DNA from: Asaia platycodi JCM 25414
Lineage (GTDB): Bacteria > Pseudomonadota > Alphaproteobacteria > Acetobacterales > Acetobacteraceae
Length of the DNA: 64,000 nt
Direction of reading: 5' to 3'
Assembly (NCBI RefSeq): GCF_000614545.1
Contig: NZ_BAKW01000002.1
Location: 62,001-126,000, forward strand
Both the position numbers and the translations under genes were made by a program. The stretch's first letter is position 1, and each line of letters begins with the position of its first letter. The notes under the pieces were generated by a model. It did no database searches, was not told the origin of the DNA, and worked only from the letters and a program-made list of their open reading frames with translations. Positions 19,332 to 29,473 of the stretch are shown here, piece by piece.

Positions 19332-20641
19332 GTGTCAGTGACGACCAGTACGACGCCTCCCGCGACACGCGCCGCGGTTATTCTTCCCTGGGAGCGCCCG
19401 ACACCGAATGACGAGTTCCGCGCTGCCGAAGCCCGTCTGGAAGAGGCGGTCGGGCTCGCCTCTTCGATCGGTCTTGTGGTGGTCAGGCAGGCTGTGCTCG
19501 CCATAAGGGCCGTGCGTCCGGCAACGCTGTTCGGCAAAGGCCAGGTCGAACAGCTCGCCGAGCTTGTGGAGGAAAACGACGTCAAGGTCGTGATTGTCGA
19601 TGCCAAGCTCTCGCCGGGCCAGCAGCGCAATCTCGAAAAGGCGATGAACTGCAAGGTTCTCGACCGTACGGGCTTATTCTCGATATTTTTGGCGCTCGTG
19701 CCGCAACGCGTGAAGGCGTCTTGCAGGTTGAGCTTGCCCATCTGGAATATCAGCGATCGCGCCTGGTGAGGCTGTGGACCCATCTTGAGCGTCAGCGCGG
19801 CGGGTTCGGCTTTCTAGGCGGACCGGGCGAAACCCAGATCGAGGCCGATCGCCGCATGATCGACGAGCGCCTCGTGCGTCTGCGCAAGGACCTCGATCAG
19901 GTGCGGCGGACACGCGGCTTGCATCGCTCGGCGCGCAAGAAGGTGCCTTTCCCTGTGGTTGCGTTGGTCGGCTATACCAATGCGGGCAAATCGACGCTGT
20001 TCAATGCGCTGACAGGTTCGGCCGTGCATGCGCAGGATCAGCTGTTTGCCACGCTGGATCCAACCATGCGCGGGCTTCGCCTGCCTTCGGGCCGACGGGT
20101 CATCCTGTCGGATACAGTGGGATTCATCAGCGAATTGCCGACCGAGCTTGTTGCGGCCTTTCGTGCCACGCTTGAAGAGGTGGCTGAGGCGGATATCGTT
20201 CTTCATGTACGCGATGTGGCGCATCCAGATAGTGCCGCTCAGCGAGCCGATGTGATCAATGTGCTGGACGGCATGGTGCGCGACGGCATGCTGGACGAAA
20301 ACTGGCCCCAGCGCACGATTGAGGTGCTCAACAAGGCCGATCTCATGGGCGGGATCGAAGCTGTACCCCGCCATCCGGGCTGCGTGGCCATTTCGGCGAT
20401 CACGGGCGAGGGTCTGCCCAATCTCTATTCGAAGCTCGATCAGCATATGACCGCGTCGATGGTGCTGACACGCATTCGTCTCGAGATCACCAATGGTGCG
20501 GCGCTCGCTTGGCTGTATGAGCATGGCGAAGTGCTTGAGCGACTGGACCAGGAGGTCGAGATCCTGCTCGATGTCCGTCTTTTCGAGCAGGACCGGTCAC
20601 GCTTTGGCCAGCTTTACCCGGATTGCCTTGTATCTGCCTGA
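19332..20641 (+). CDS. hflX: Ribosome-associated GTPase HflX (one frame break)
   Basis: GTPase that splits stalled or stressed 70S ribosomes. The N-terminal HflX domain includes LFGKGQVEQLAELV and SPGQQRNLEKAMNCKVLDRTGL, then GFGFLGGPGETQIEADRR. The G domain has G1 GYTNAGKST at about residues 214-222, G3 DTVGFI and G4 NKAD. The frame breaks near 19677, where GLILDIFGARAATREG has lost one base; adding it gives 437 codons. The likely start is GTG 19332 with AGGAG about 12 bases upstream. Confidence 0.93.
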
Positions 20642-20725
20642 AATCGTCCCGATACTGCCTATGAGGGGCGATCGGGATGAAAGTCCCTCATGGGGAGGGC
20701 AGACAGGTTGAAGGCTGAGGACATC

Positions 20726-21577
20726 ATGATGACGGCACGACCCTCGGTCGTGACCCGCACGCTTCTAGACGATCTCTCCCTGATTGCCCGTGAAGCGGCG
20801 TCCCGCATCATCATGCCGCGGTTCGGGCAGCTCGCTGAAGGAGACATCCGAACCAAGACCTCGCCTTCCGATCTGGTGACTGTGGCTGATGTGCTGGCTG
20901 AAGACTATATCGCCGATAGGCTGAAGCTGCTGATGCCCGAGGCGCTTCTGATCGGTGAGGAGCGCTGTAGCCTGCATCCGGCGCTGATTGAACAGGCGGT
21001 CAAAGCCGATCTGTCGGTCACCATCGATCCGATAGATGGCACAGCAAATTATGCGGCCGGTCTGCCGGTTTTCGGGGTCATGATAGCCGTGTTAGAGAGG
21101 GGTGTACCGGTAGCCAGTGTTATTCTCGACCCGGTCACGCAATCGGCGTCGCTTGCCTTGAAAAATGAGGGGGCATGGTCTGAAGACCAGACAGGGCATA
21201 TCACCCCCCTGCATGTGGCGGCACCATTTCAGCGCATCGAGGAAATTACGGGCAAGATCGCGTGGCGTACCCTGCCTCTTGGCGACACCGTTCTGGCTGA
21301 TCATAATCTGAGGGCGATGACGGGGCTGTGGGACCTGCGTTGTGCGGCTCATGAATACCGCTTGGTCGCTGCTGGCCACGGTCATGTTCTCGCCTATAGC
21401 CGCACCTGTCCATGGGACCATTGCCCGGGTTGGCTGCTACTTCATGAAGCCGGGGGATATGGAGCGCGACTCAATGGCGCAACCTATCACGCTTCCATTC
21501 CCGGGCGCGGTCTGCTTTATGCACCCGACAGGAAGAGCTGGCATCTCATTCATGATGCACTGGCGTTGTCTTTCTGA
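20726..21577 (+). CDS. Inositol monophosphatase family phosphatase
   Basis: Mg2+-dependent phosphatase of the IMPase/FBPase superfamily, 283 residues. The metal and substrate motifs are GEE (residues 77-79), DPIDGTANY (101-109) and WDHCPG near residue 231. Family members act on inositol phosphate, histidinol phosphate or 3'-phosphoadenosine 5'-phosphate; the sequence does not separate these confidently. ATG 20726 is preceded by a GAGG; ATG 20729 is equivalent. It follows hflX by 84 bp of sequence rich in inverted repeats. Confidence 0.85.
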   Translation: MMTARPSVVTRTLLDDLSLIAREAASRIIMPRFGQLAEGDIRTKTSPSDLVTVADVLAEDYIADRLKLLMPEALLIGEERCSLHPALIEQAVKADLSVTIDPIDGTANYAAGLPVFGVMIAVLERGVPVASVILDPVTQSASLALKNEGAWSEDQTGHITPLHVAAPFQRIEEITGKIAWRTLPLGDTVLADHNLRAMTGLWDLRCAAHEYRLVAAGHGHVLAYSRTCPWDHCPGWLLLHEAGGYGARLNGATYHASIPGRGLLYAPDRKSWHLIHDALALSF

Positions 21578-21656
21578 CCAATCTTCAAGTATTTGTGTAA
21601 TCAGAAACCACGTTTACTCTTCGACGTTCTTTGTTCAGGAACAAAGGAGAGGTTTT

Positions 21657-22076
21657 ATGGCCGTTCAAGACCCAGTACTTTATGCAGTATGCGATGGCGA
21701 AAAGGCCCGCTTTCTGCGCTACGATGGCCAGCAGATGCGTACGATCCAACGTTTTGGCGCCCATGACAAGGGAACTGACGCCGCAGGTGATGTTGCCTCC
21801 ATCAAGGAACCCCGCTCGGATCCAAAGGTTCAGGTGAAAGAACGTTTCGCCCGACTGATTGCCGATGAAATCGAAGCGGCTCTCAACGGCAATCCCGCCC
21901 TTGAAGGTCTGGTTCTCGCGGCGGCGCCCCATGTGCTGCATGATATTCGCGAGCATCTGTCCAAGGCGACGAGCAAGAAGCTGATCAAAAGCGAAAGCAA
22001 GGATCTGACCAACATCCCGGATCAGGATCTGCTCTCTCACTTCGATCGTCCTGCGACTGGTTGGCCAAAACCGTAA
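21657..22076 (+). CDS. Host-attachment-type protein
   Basis: A 139-residue soluble protein resembling the 'host attachment protein' family (the name stems from an Agrobacterium attachment phenotype). Typical features are the N-terminal YAVCDGEKARFLRYDG strand, the central acidic/basic helix ending ARLIADEIEAAL, and LVLAAAPHVLHDIREHL, which resembles release-factor-like VLVF/archaeal eRF1 folds. Biochemical role is unknown. A strong ribosome site AGGAGAGG precedes ATG 21657. It is transcribed alone. Confidence 0.7.
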   Translation: MAVQDPVLYAVCDGEKARFLRYDGQQMRTIQRFGAHDKGTDAAGDVASIKEPRSDPKVQVKERFARLIADEIEAALNGNPALEGLVLAAAPHVLHDIREHLSKATSKKLIKSESKDLTNIPDQDLLSHFDRPATGWPKP

Positions 22077-22254
22077 CCGGACACATGGTGCTCCGACTGG
22101 CTGGTTCGGATATCAGTCTCGCTGAACGGTTGTCTTATGCGCGGCATCCGTTCAGCGGAAAGACCCCGGTACGCGCGCTTCTTCAAGCAGAGAGGCTTAC
22201 AACCTCATTGTCTTGATATCTGTGAGCTTACCGGCTGAGTTTCCGCCTTTTTTG

Positions 22255-22644
22255 TCAAAGGACGACATAGCGTTCCCACGCATTTTCGATTGTCGTTGAA
22301 AAGACGATCGAGCCACCATGGAGCGAAGTGGCAAGCTCAGATCCGTTGCTGATGAGGTAATAGGCGCCCTTCTTAACAAAAACTATGGTTTTTGCCTGTG
22401 TTCTCCTGTCAGGAGACAGACCTATTTTTCCGTCTTGCTGCACCAGCCTGTATTCCTCTCCAAGAAGAGTTACGCAAGCTGGCTGGTCTGTCTCATGATT
22501 CAGCGGGTCGGGATAGACAGGGATCATCGTTGGGCCGCGACCAGTAAGAGGCTCAACCGTCAGACATTTATTTTCTATATCGTAACAAACGATCCTCTGG
22601 TGGCAGTCCAGGCAAAGCGGGCCGGTAATATTATTGGCCGTCAA
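22255..22644 (-). CDS. Hypothetical protein coupled to an alpha/beta hydrolase
   Basis: A 129-residue protein without a recognised family. It has no signal sequence; the sequence alternates beta-like strands (VFVKKGAYYLISNGS) with small polar loops, and two early Cys residues in LCLDCHQRIVCYD could bind metal or form a disulfide. Its ATG overlaps the stop of the hydrolase gene (ATGA), so both are almost certainly translated from one message. Base composition is more AT-rich than the housekeeping genes nearby. Confidence 0.55.
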   Translation of the reverse strand: MTANNITGPLCLDCHQRIVCYDIENKCLTVEPLTGRGPTMIPVYPDPLNHETDQPACVTLLGEEYRLVQQDGKIGLSPDRRTQAKTIVFVKKGAYYLISNGSELATSLHGGSIVFSTTIENAWERYVVL

Positions 22645-23561
22645 GGCTCGGTCTGTATATCTTCCGGTCCGGAGACAGCCAGATTGGTCACCAGCTTGCG
22701 CTTGAGGCGTTTTGCGAGTTCGTGTTCGCCGCGCAGGGATGCCGTGTAGATGACCCCCAGAATGAAGCCGATATGGGAAAAAATGAAGATTCGGTTTTTC
22801 ATCGAATCAATCTGATCGGAGGCGAGAGCACGCGCGACAAGTTTCATATGGCGTGGCTTGGCGCGAAAAAGCCGGTTTCTCAGATTGGCCGGGTTCCTTC
22901 GACGCTGCACGCATATCTCGCGTTGCACTCGTGCAGACTGACCGCTCGATAAAGCATCGATAATGGATGAAATCGATTTCGATCCGGCCATGCTTTCGTA
23001 AACGACATGACCAGTGTGAAACGTAGGTATATGAATGATATCGGGGCTGACGTTACAGAGAAGTCTGGTGTGGTAGCTGTCTGTCTTGTCATGTGGATCT
23101 GACAGAACGAAGATTTTACCCCTGACGTCTCCCATCTTGACGGACATTCCTGTCATCTTATGTGTAAGATACTGGTGATAAGTCTCGTCGATGTCGCACT
23201 CATCAGGATGAATGGAGATTTTTGGAGACAGCGCCATGACGTAGTCGGCGGAAAGCTGTTTCGAGAACTTGATTGCGGCATAGCCGCCCATGGATTGACC
23301 GAAAACGAGCCGATCCCGTCCAAATCCGATTGTAGCGTTCATGACCTTGATGGCGGCTTGCATCTCATCGCTGAGAAACCAGTTCGGTTTCTTTGTAGCA
23401 AACCCGATGACGTCGATATCTTTTATACGCGCAACGTTCTTGAGCATAAAAAAGTCTCTGGCCGCGTTTTCGAAATTGAGGCCAGTAAAAGTAATCACAG
23501 TGTAGGGGCTGCTTCCCTTGTGATGGTGCAGTACGATCTCGTCGCCTTCATACAAGATCAT
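22641..23561 (-). CDS. Alpha/beta-hydrolase-fold protein
   Basis: 306 residues. The nucleophile elbow GQSMGG has Ser90; candidate acid Asp155 or Asp158 lies in LSDPHDKTD, and candidate His182 or His185 in FHTGHV, giving a full triad in the expected order. A basic C-terminal region of about 100 residues follows, containing a hydrophobic segment (IFIFSHIGFILGVIYTASL) that could anchor it to membrane. Substrate is unknown; distant relatives occur in polysaccharide and capsule loci. The start ATG 23561 lacks an obvious upstream partner, so this pair forms its own operon with the 129-residue gene. Confidence 0.65.
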   Translation of the reverse strand: MILYEGDEIVLHHHKGSSPYTVITFTGLNFENAARDFFMLKNVARIKDIDVIGFATKKPNWFLSDEMQAAIKVMNATIGFGRDRLVFGQSMGGYAAIKFSKQLSADYVMALSPKISIHPDECDIDETYHQYLTHKMTGMSVKMGDVRGKIFVLSDPHDKTDSYHTRLLCNVSPDIIHIPTFHTGHVVYESMAGSKSISSIIDALSSGQSARVQREICVQRRRNPANLRNRLFRAKPRHMKLVARALASDQIDSMKNRIFIFSHIGFILGVIYTASLRGEHELAKRLKRKLVTNLAVSGPEDIQTEP

Positions 23562-23813
23562 AGCTCTACGCCTCGCTTCTTATTTGTTGGCTCCTGATAA
23601 CTTGTGAATGAATGCGACAAAACAGGAAAATTGCTACCTTGTGTTGCGCTTTTTTGACGTAAGGTCGCGCCAGGCAAAGAATGTCGAATCTGAGGGGCGC
23701 GCTGGTCGCGTGCCCACTCGATTTCTTCTGACTAATCAGGTCGACAATATTAGCTCAATCAAAGCGCGCCTCGCGCCTGGTAGGTTCATCAGACGAGACG
23801 TTCTGGTTTTGCC

Positions 23814-25267
23814 TTACATGGAGAGAAGCGGCTCGTCCGATTGTTCTGCGATCAATCCATGGCGGCGGCTATGCAGCCCTTCGACGCGGACCTTGATTGA
23901 TCGTCCCTGTAGTTTGCTGACAATCTTCTCAAGAATATCGACCGAGGTGATGTCCCAGAATGTCGCATCGGCCACGTTGATTTCGACGATTTTCGCTTGG
24001 GTCTGAAAGTCGACAGCGTCATAGAGCATGTCAGCCGAGGCGAAGAAAACCTGGCCATGCACGATATAGACATCCACATCCTCGGATTTTCGTGTCTCGA
24101 TACGAAGCATGCCCATTGCCCGCCAAGCGAAGAAAACACCGCTCAGCAAAACACCGACCGCTACGCCTGCCGCGAGATCATGAGTGGTGACGGTCACAAG
24201 CACAGTCACGATCATGACAAGGCTCGACAATTTGGGGTGGCGCATCACGTCTCGTAGCGAGCCCCAGGCAAAGGTGCTGACCGAAACCATGATCATGATG
24301 GCGACGAGGGCGGCCATAGGCACTTTGGCAACGTAATCATGCAGAAGTACCATCAGAGCCAGCAGGAACGCCCCTGCCGTGAAGGTGGAAAGGCGCCCGC
24401 GCCCGCCATAGCGCAGATTGCCGACCGTCTGGCCGATCATGCCGCAGCCAGCGATGCCGCCGAACAGTCCCACGGCAATGTTCGAAATGCCCAAACCCGT
24501 GCACTCCATGCGCGGCTCGCCATGTGTGTCGGTATGGTCGTCCACTACGCCGGCGGTCATCAGGGACTCAAGCAATCCGACAGAGGCCATGGCCAGCGCA
24601 TAGGGCATGACGATTTCGAAGGTTTCGAGTGTGAAGGGTACATGCGGGAAAATGAGCGAGGGCAGGCCATTGGGCAGCGCGCCGAGATCGGCCACGGTAT
24701 GAACGGGCATCGGATGCCAGATCGTGATCAGCGTCAGCACAACGATGCAGATCAGCGGTGAAGGAATGGCCGTCGTCAGGCGCGGCAGCAGATAGATGAT
24801 GGCAAGGCCCAGGGCGATCAGGCGTAGGTATGCCAGGTAACATGAAGCATCTGCGGCACCTGTGCCGAAAAGATCATGATGGCCAAAGCGTTGACGAAGC
24901 CTGTCTGCACTTCTTTTGAGACAAACCGCATCAGCACATGCAGGCGCAGCAAACCGAAGACGATCTGCATCGCGCCAGCGATCAGCGTCGCCAGAAACAT
25001 GTAATGGATGCCATGATGATGCACGAGGGCGGCGGCAACAAGAGCGACCGACCCGGCTGCTCCCGAGATCATGCCCGGCCTGCCGCCCGTAATGGCAATG
25101 GCTACGCTGATGACGAAAGAGGCATAGAGCGACACGGCAGGAGAGACGCCTGCAATGTAGGAAAAGGCGATGACTTCGGGAATGAGCGCAAACGTGCCCA
25201 CCATGCCAGCCAGCACCTCACGCAGCGGGCTGAAAGCCCACTGTGCGCGATAAGTCGAGAGATTCAA
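23814..25267 (-). CDS. SulP family anion transporter (one frame break)
   Basis: Inner-membrane SLC26/SulP permease of about 484 residues with a C-terminal STAS domain. The N-terminus carries PLREVLAGMVGTFALIPEVIAFS and the GRPGMISGAAG segment; later come GLGISNIAVGLFGGIAGCGMIG and many helices. The STAS part includes FFASADMLYDAVDF and VEINVADATFWDITSVD. Sulfate is the default substrate, but bicarbonate and C4-dicarboxylate transport occur in the family. The frame breaks near 24830 after VTWHTYA; one base restores 485 codons. The 252 bp beyond its stop hold no gene I can support. Confidence 0.88.
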
Positions 25268-25550
25268 GGGACGACTCCTTCGGGTGAAAAACGATCAGAC
25301 TTTCTCGTCGTATTCCGGCCCGACGCGGCAATGGCGTCGCAAAGGTAGAAAGAGCCGTGCAGGATCGCAAGGGGCCGCGTAAAGGAAAGCGCGTGATGAC
25401 CTCCTGTTTACCTGTTTCTCCCGGCACTATCTTTGTATTGAGGCGCAGTATCAGGCATTCCCCGAGAGGCGTGCCGGGTCTGACAAAAGAATCTCGACAA
25501 AGGGGCTAGACGTCTGCCCTGCATTTCTCTACATCGGGCATCGCTGTGTG

Positions 25551-25626
25551 GCGGATGTAGCTCAGTTGGTAGAGCGCCGGTTTGTGGTACCGGTGGTCGC
25601 GGGTTCGAGTCCCGTCATTCGCCCCA
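25551..25626 (+). tRNA. tRNA-His (anticodon GTG)
   Basis: The sequence folds as a standard cloverleaf: acceptor GCGGATG pairing with CATTCGC, D-arm GCTC...GAGC, anticodon stem CCGGT/ACCGG with loop TTGTGGT exposing GTG, and T-arm GCGGG-TTCGAGT-CCCGT. CCA is encoded at 25624-25626. The preceding G at 25550 can supply the extra G-1 characteristic of histidine tRNAs, opposite the C discriminator. Confidence 0.97.
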
Positions 25627-26059
25627 GCATTTTCCTTGAAAATTTATTTCCTAATATACACTGGGCCAGTGTGGGCATGTGTCTCTTGCCGCCCGTGAGA
25701 GCCGGCGCAGCTTATCGTATTCATATCGGGCGTAGTTGTCGTCGCAACCACCCAGCGTCAGCCCCGATAAATACGGCGGGACCAAGATTTGTATTGCATG
25801 GATCTGACCCGAGCTCAGAGGTCATATATGGCGATGTCGGTGAAGCGACTCAGACACCGAATATCGACGACTTCCAGCTTTTCTCTGCAGACTGCCGCCC
25901 CGGGAAAAGGGTGATCGGAGCAGGTTTCATGCCCCGACCCATGTCTCACCTGTCTTCAGACGCGCCCATAACCGAAGCTGTCGCGTGCCCGAGGGGCTAG
26001 ACGGCAGCAGAGCCAGCCACTTTCACCCATGTCGGGCGTATTCTGATCTGTAGCCGGGG
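25627..26059. other. 433-bp gap after tRNA-His, no supported gene
   Basis: I see no family-like protein, strong ribosome site, or hairpin-plus-T terminator here. An open frame runs through from the tRNA but has no plausible start and no recognisable domain. I looked for a repeat of the tRNA 3' end as a sign of an integrated element and did not find one within the gap. Confidence 0.5.
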
Positions 26060-26440
26060 TCAGATAGCGTTGGGCAGCAATACGTAATGGGTGATGTGCA
26101 GTTCAGGCCCCTTGAGAAACACGTTGCGCCAGATCTTGCCATCGACCGTGTATTCCTTGAGCGTCCAGGTGCCGTCGAGCGTGTCGGAGCGATTGAACAT
26201 CATGTCTTCCGCCCAGAAAGACTGGCGATGGAGGCGGTAGCTGCCTGAACTGGCCGTCGGTGTTCCATCCAGAACCAGTTCGATCGAGATATTGCCCTGC
26301 GGCGTGGGAAGCGGGTTGAACCCGTACCAGTCACCGAAAACCGGTCCCGTGGGGTCGGTGCAGCCTGCAAGCATACCGAGCGAGGCAAGAGCGAGGGTAA
26401 GGCTGCCAAGGCGCGACAGGGATTTGAACAGGCGGGTCAT
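26060..26440 (-). CDS. Small lipoprotein
   Basis: 126 residues with a lipoprotein signal: basic start MTRLFKSLSR, hydrophobic core and lipobox LAGC near residue 26. The mature part contains GDWYGFNPLPTPQG and a beta-rich segment with several Trp and Tyr, suggesting a small beta-barrel or lipocalin-like periplasmic domain. Its start overlaps the upstream NAD(P)-binding gene by 4 bp, so it is the last gene of a three-gene operon. The molecular role is unknown. Confidence 0.7.
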   Translation of the reverse strand: MTRLFKSLSRLGSLTLALASLGMLAGCTDPTGPVFGDWYGFNPLPTPQGNISIELVLDGTPTASSGSYRLHRQSFWAEDMMFNRSDTLDGTWTLKEYTVDGKIWRNVFLKGPELHITHYVLLPNAI

Positions 26441-27335
26441 GGGTGTTTTCCGGCAGGAAGAGGGAAAGCAGCGTTCGGTTTCTGAAAGAGTTGGGCTAGC
26501 CCGTCTTTCAGGGAAAGGGGCGTAAACCCCAGGCGATCCTGCATAGGCTGTATCGAAAATGCCTTGTCTTCAAGTAGACGCCTGATTTCCGCGCGCCCGA
26601 TTGCAGGAAATCCTGGTAGTTTCGATGCCAGAGGGGCCAGAACTTCCAGAATTGCACCGGGCACAGGCAGGAAAAGGCGGCGACCCAGCCTGCGGCGTCA
26701 AGAATGGCCTCGATAAAGCCGCGATAGGTCACGGGCTGCGGCCCTGCGATAACAAGAGCTTCAGGTCCTTGCATCTGCCCGGCTTCGGCCAGATCGAGTG
26801 CCGCCACGACGGCGCGGGTGACGTCATCCTGATAGACGGGCTGAACCAGCGAGCGTCCGCCATTGGGTAGAGGTACGAGTGGCAGGCGGCGCAGCAGGGC
26901 GGCGAGGCGCTGCACATTATCCTCCCCCTCAGCCCCGTAGATCATGGTCGGATGCAGGATCATGCCGTCGCGGCCCGATTCCAGCAGGGCGCGTTCTCCC
27001 GCAAGGACGCCATTGCCATGTGCATCAGGCCAGCGCGTGAATTTCCGGGTGCTTCCGAGCGCGATGAGGCGGGCACTCGACGGAGAAGCTGTCAGAATGG
27101 CAGGAACAAGACGGGCGTGCGCGGTCGAGACGATCCTCTTCGCGTCGTGAAGGGCAGCGGTCACTGCATGCTGATCGTTCAGATCGGCCTCGCGGGCCAG
27201 ATCACGAAGCTCAGCTGACAGCTTGCCGGGGGCTCGCACAACCGGAATGACGGTCTCGCCTCGGGCCAGCAGGGCGCGGGCGATTGCTGCGCCCGAGCGG
27301 CCGGTGGCGCCGATCAGATGAACAGGTGAGAGCAT
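26437..27335 (-). CDS. NAD(P)-binding protein, atypical SDR/NDUFA9-like (one frame break)
   Basis: A Rossmann-fold protein of about 299 residues. The nucleotide motif HLIGATGRSGAAIARALL is at the N-terminus, and the ILHPTMIYG and QPVYQDDVTRAVVAAL segments match atypical SDRs related to complex I subunit NDUFA9 and quinone-associated proteins. The frame breaks near 26670 after DAAGW; the end then reads GAILEVLAPLASKLPGF and MQDRLGFTPLSLKDGLAQLF, as expected for the family. One base restores 300 codons. ATG 27335 lies 3 bp beyond the reconstructed stop of the upstream gene. Confidence 0.8.
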
Positions 27336-27337
27336 AC

Positions 27338-28756
27338 TCAGTTGAGGCTCGATGACAGGATGGGTGGCGAGGCCCAGAGCTGGACCAGGAGGGATCGGCT
27401 GAAAATTTCGGCCCAAGACGTTTGCCCGATCCGGCGCTGATCGGCTCGGGGGGATGAAAGGAGATTGTGAGACTATGACCGGATGGGGCGAGCATGAAGG
27501 CTGGCACGGCATTGAGCCGGGCACCTTCTGAATGAGCAGGGCAAGAGGCAGGGCCATCGCGCTTTTCAGCTGCGCCAAAGACTGGTTCCGTTGTGCGGCG
27601 ATACGGGTCAGCAGGCCGTCGAGATTGGAGGCGTCGTCGTGATAGGTCACATCCAATGAGTTTACTGCAGGCTCCCCACCATTTTCGACATTCATCATGA
27701 TCATCTTCCATTCGAAACTGAAAGATCCGGGGGTAGTGCCTGTGAAAGCGATTGTGCTGAGAGATGTTTTCGTATCGGTCGTGAGGTCCTGAACGAGGCT
27801 TTCGATATGGATACCATCCGGCAGAAAGGGGGCGAGGACGGAGGAGGGGGTTAAGCCCAGCGCGACGTTGCGCGACTCGCTCTTGACGAAAATCTTGTCG
27901 CCGTCTTTCCAGCGTCGGGCTGTATTCATCTCGCTTCGCGCATGGGCGCCCAGAAGGTTGAAGGCCAGCCCGTGCGATTCTGACCGGCTCGGTGTTTCCG
28001 ACACATCCGTGATAGGCGTAAGCGGCTTGTCCTGCACTGCGCCCCATGACTGATAGAGCTGTTCGCCCCAGGCGACGATGCGCGCGTATCGTGTGCCGTT
28101 CTCGTGCATGTCTTCCAGATCGAAGGCGAGCTCGGAACTGGGTAATTTGGTCAGTTCATGAAGTTTTTGTGCGGCAAGACTGTCGCTCGCGCAGGAAAAA
28201 TGAGCCCCCTGAAGCGCGCCGGCATTGCCGTCATCATGACCATAATTCTCGAGAGAAGCAGAAGCAACGTGCAGAGCACAGTGATCGGCTGTGCCCAGAA
28301 CCACGTCGTGGATCTGTCCGTGACGGAAATGTATCTGCGAGAGGGGGGGCAGCTCGTTGAAATTATGCTTTTCCCGGCTGACGGGGGGGAGGAGCAGCTT
28401 GCTCAGTGTGAGGTCGCCGATCTTGCCGCTTGCCACCCCGTCGACAGTGATGCCTTCTGCGTGGATTTTTGAAAAACTCAGCCCGGTGGTCAGATAGCCA
28501 CTCGGATTGTTGACGGTCAGCACGCGCGCGCTGAGAATCGTCTCTCCTCGTATGAAGCGGGCATTATCGAACCCTGCGCCACGTGCGAAGAAGCGCGGAT
28601 AAGCGTGGTCGTATTCGAAACGGGCATCGGGGGGGAGATTTGCGCGGAAGCTCGCCAGAGCACGCTGAAGCTCGGCCTTTGATTCGTGCGTACGCCAATA
28701 CCCCCCAAACCGACAACAACGAGGCACAGGCCTGCGACTAGCAAAGGTCTCTTCAC
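27338..28756 (-). CDS. Exported hypothetical protein, DUF2125-like (three frame breaks)
   Basis: The reconstructed protein of 473 residues begins with an uncleaved-signal-like segment MKRPLLVAGLCLVVVGLGG and continues with many short beta strands, as in DUF2125/AsmA-like periplasmic proteins; that family link is tentative. Breaks: near 28700 within a C6 run, near 27515 before LNAVPAFMLAPSGH, and near 27453 within a G6 run, after which the end reads IFSRSLLVQLWASPP and stops just before the next gene. All three correspond to single missing bases and together restore 474 codons. Without this correction the frame appears falsely fused to the downstream NAD(P)-binding gene. Confidence 0.6.
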
Positions 28757-28846
28757 GTCAGATCATCCTCAACAAGGTCCGCTTCAACAGATAGCGTGCA
28801 TGTTAGTCCGGCTTTGCAACAGGAACAATCTCGTTACTTTTTATGC

Positions 28847-28860
28847 GGTATTATAATACC
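28847..28860. promoter_or_regulatory. 14-bp perfect palindrome with TATAAT, upstream of rplM
   Basis: GGTATTATAATACC is its own reverse complement and contains a consensus -10 hexamer TATAAT at 28852-28857. It lies about 130 bp before rplM and about 90 bp before the divergent exported-protein gene. A matching -35 is not obvious at 16-18 bp. It could be a dimeric-repressor operator overlapping a promoter for either gene; this is inference from symmetry only. Confidence 0.4.
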
Positions 28861-28991
28861 TCTGCCGAAAAAGTGGCGGAATTCAGCCGTTTTCCCTGAG
28901 GTGGGAAGAGTCGAAAAAGCTTGACCTCGAGCCCCGCGGCCCTCATAACGCGCCCCCAATACCAACACATGTTGCTGGATCAGTCCGAACC

Positions 28992-29468
28992 ATGAAGACC
29001 ACACTTTCGTTGAAGCCTGCAGAGGTGACGAAAGGCTGGACCCTGATCGACGCCGAAGGGCTCGTTCTTGGCCGCCTCGCCACCATCATCGCGACCCGCC
29101 TGCGCGGCAAGCACAAGCCCCAGTACACCCCGCATGTCGATTGCGGCGACAATATCGTCGTGATCAACGCCGAGAAGATCGTCCTGACCGGCAACAAGGT
29201 GGGGCAGAAGCTGTTCCATTACCACACGGGTCATCCCGGTGGCATCAAGGAGCGCACCATCACGCAGCGCCTTGAGGGCAAGAACCCCGGCAGCGTGATC
29301 GAGAAGGCTGTCGAGCGTATGATCACGCGCGGCCCGCTCCAGCGCGCCCAGATGAAGCATCTGTACGTTTATGCCGGTGACAAGCACCCGCATGAAGGCC
29401 AGCAGCCGGTGAAGCTGGATGTTGCGTCCATGAACCGCAAGAACACCCTCAACGTGATCGAGGCCTGA
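28992..29468 (+). CDS. rplM: 50S ribosomal protein L13
   Basis: Intact 158-residue L13, binding 23S rRNA early in large-subunit assembly. Family sequence is clear throughout: [37 protein letters not shown]-like [14 protein letters not shown] and [13 protein letters not shown]. It is followed 5 bp later by rpsI, the universal pairing. The 230-bp region upstream holds the likely promoter and the palindrome at 28847. Confidence 0.98.
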
Positions 29469-29473
29469 GAGAT

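Noticed and set aside
25548-26000. Open frame reading through tRNA-His and beyond
   Set aside because: It overlaps the tRNA, has no ribosome site or recognisable domain, and no integrase-like remnant was found.
26508-28727. A single 739-codon frame joining an exported protein to an NAD(P)-binding protein
   Set aside because: Single-base repairs at 28700, 27515, 27453 and 26670 separate it into two normal genes with a stop at 27338 just before the next ATG at 27335.
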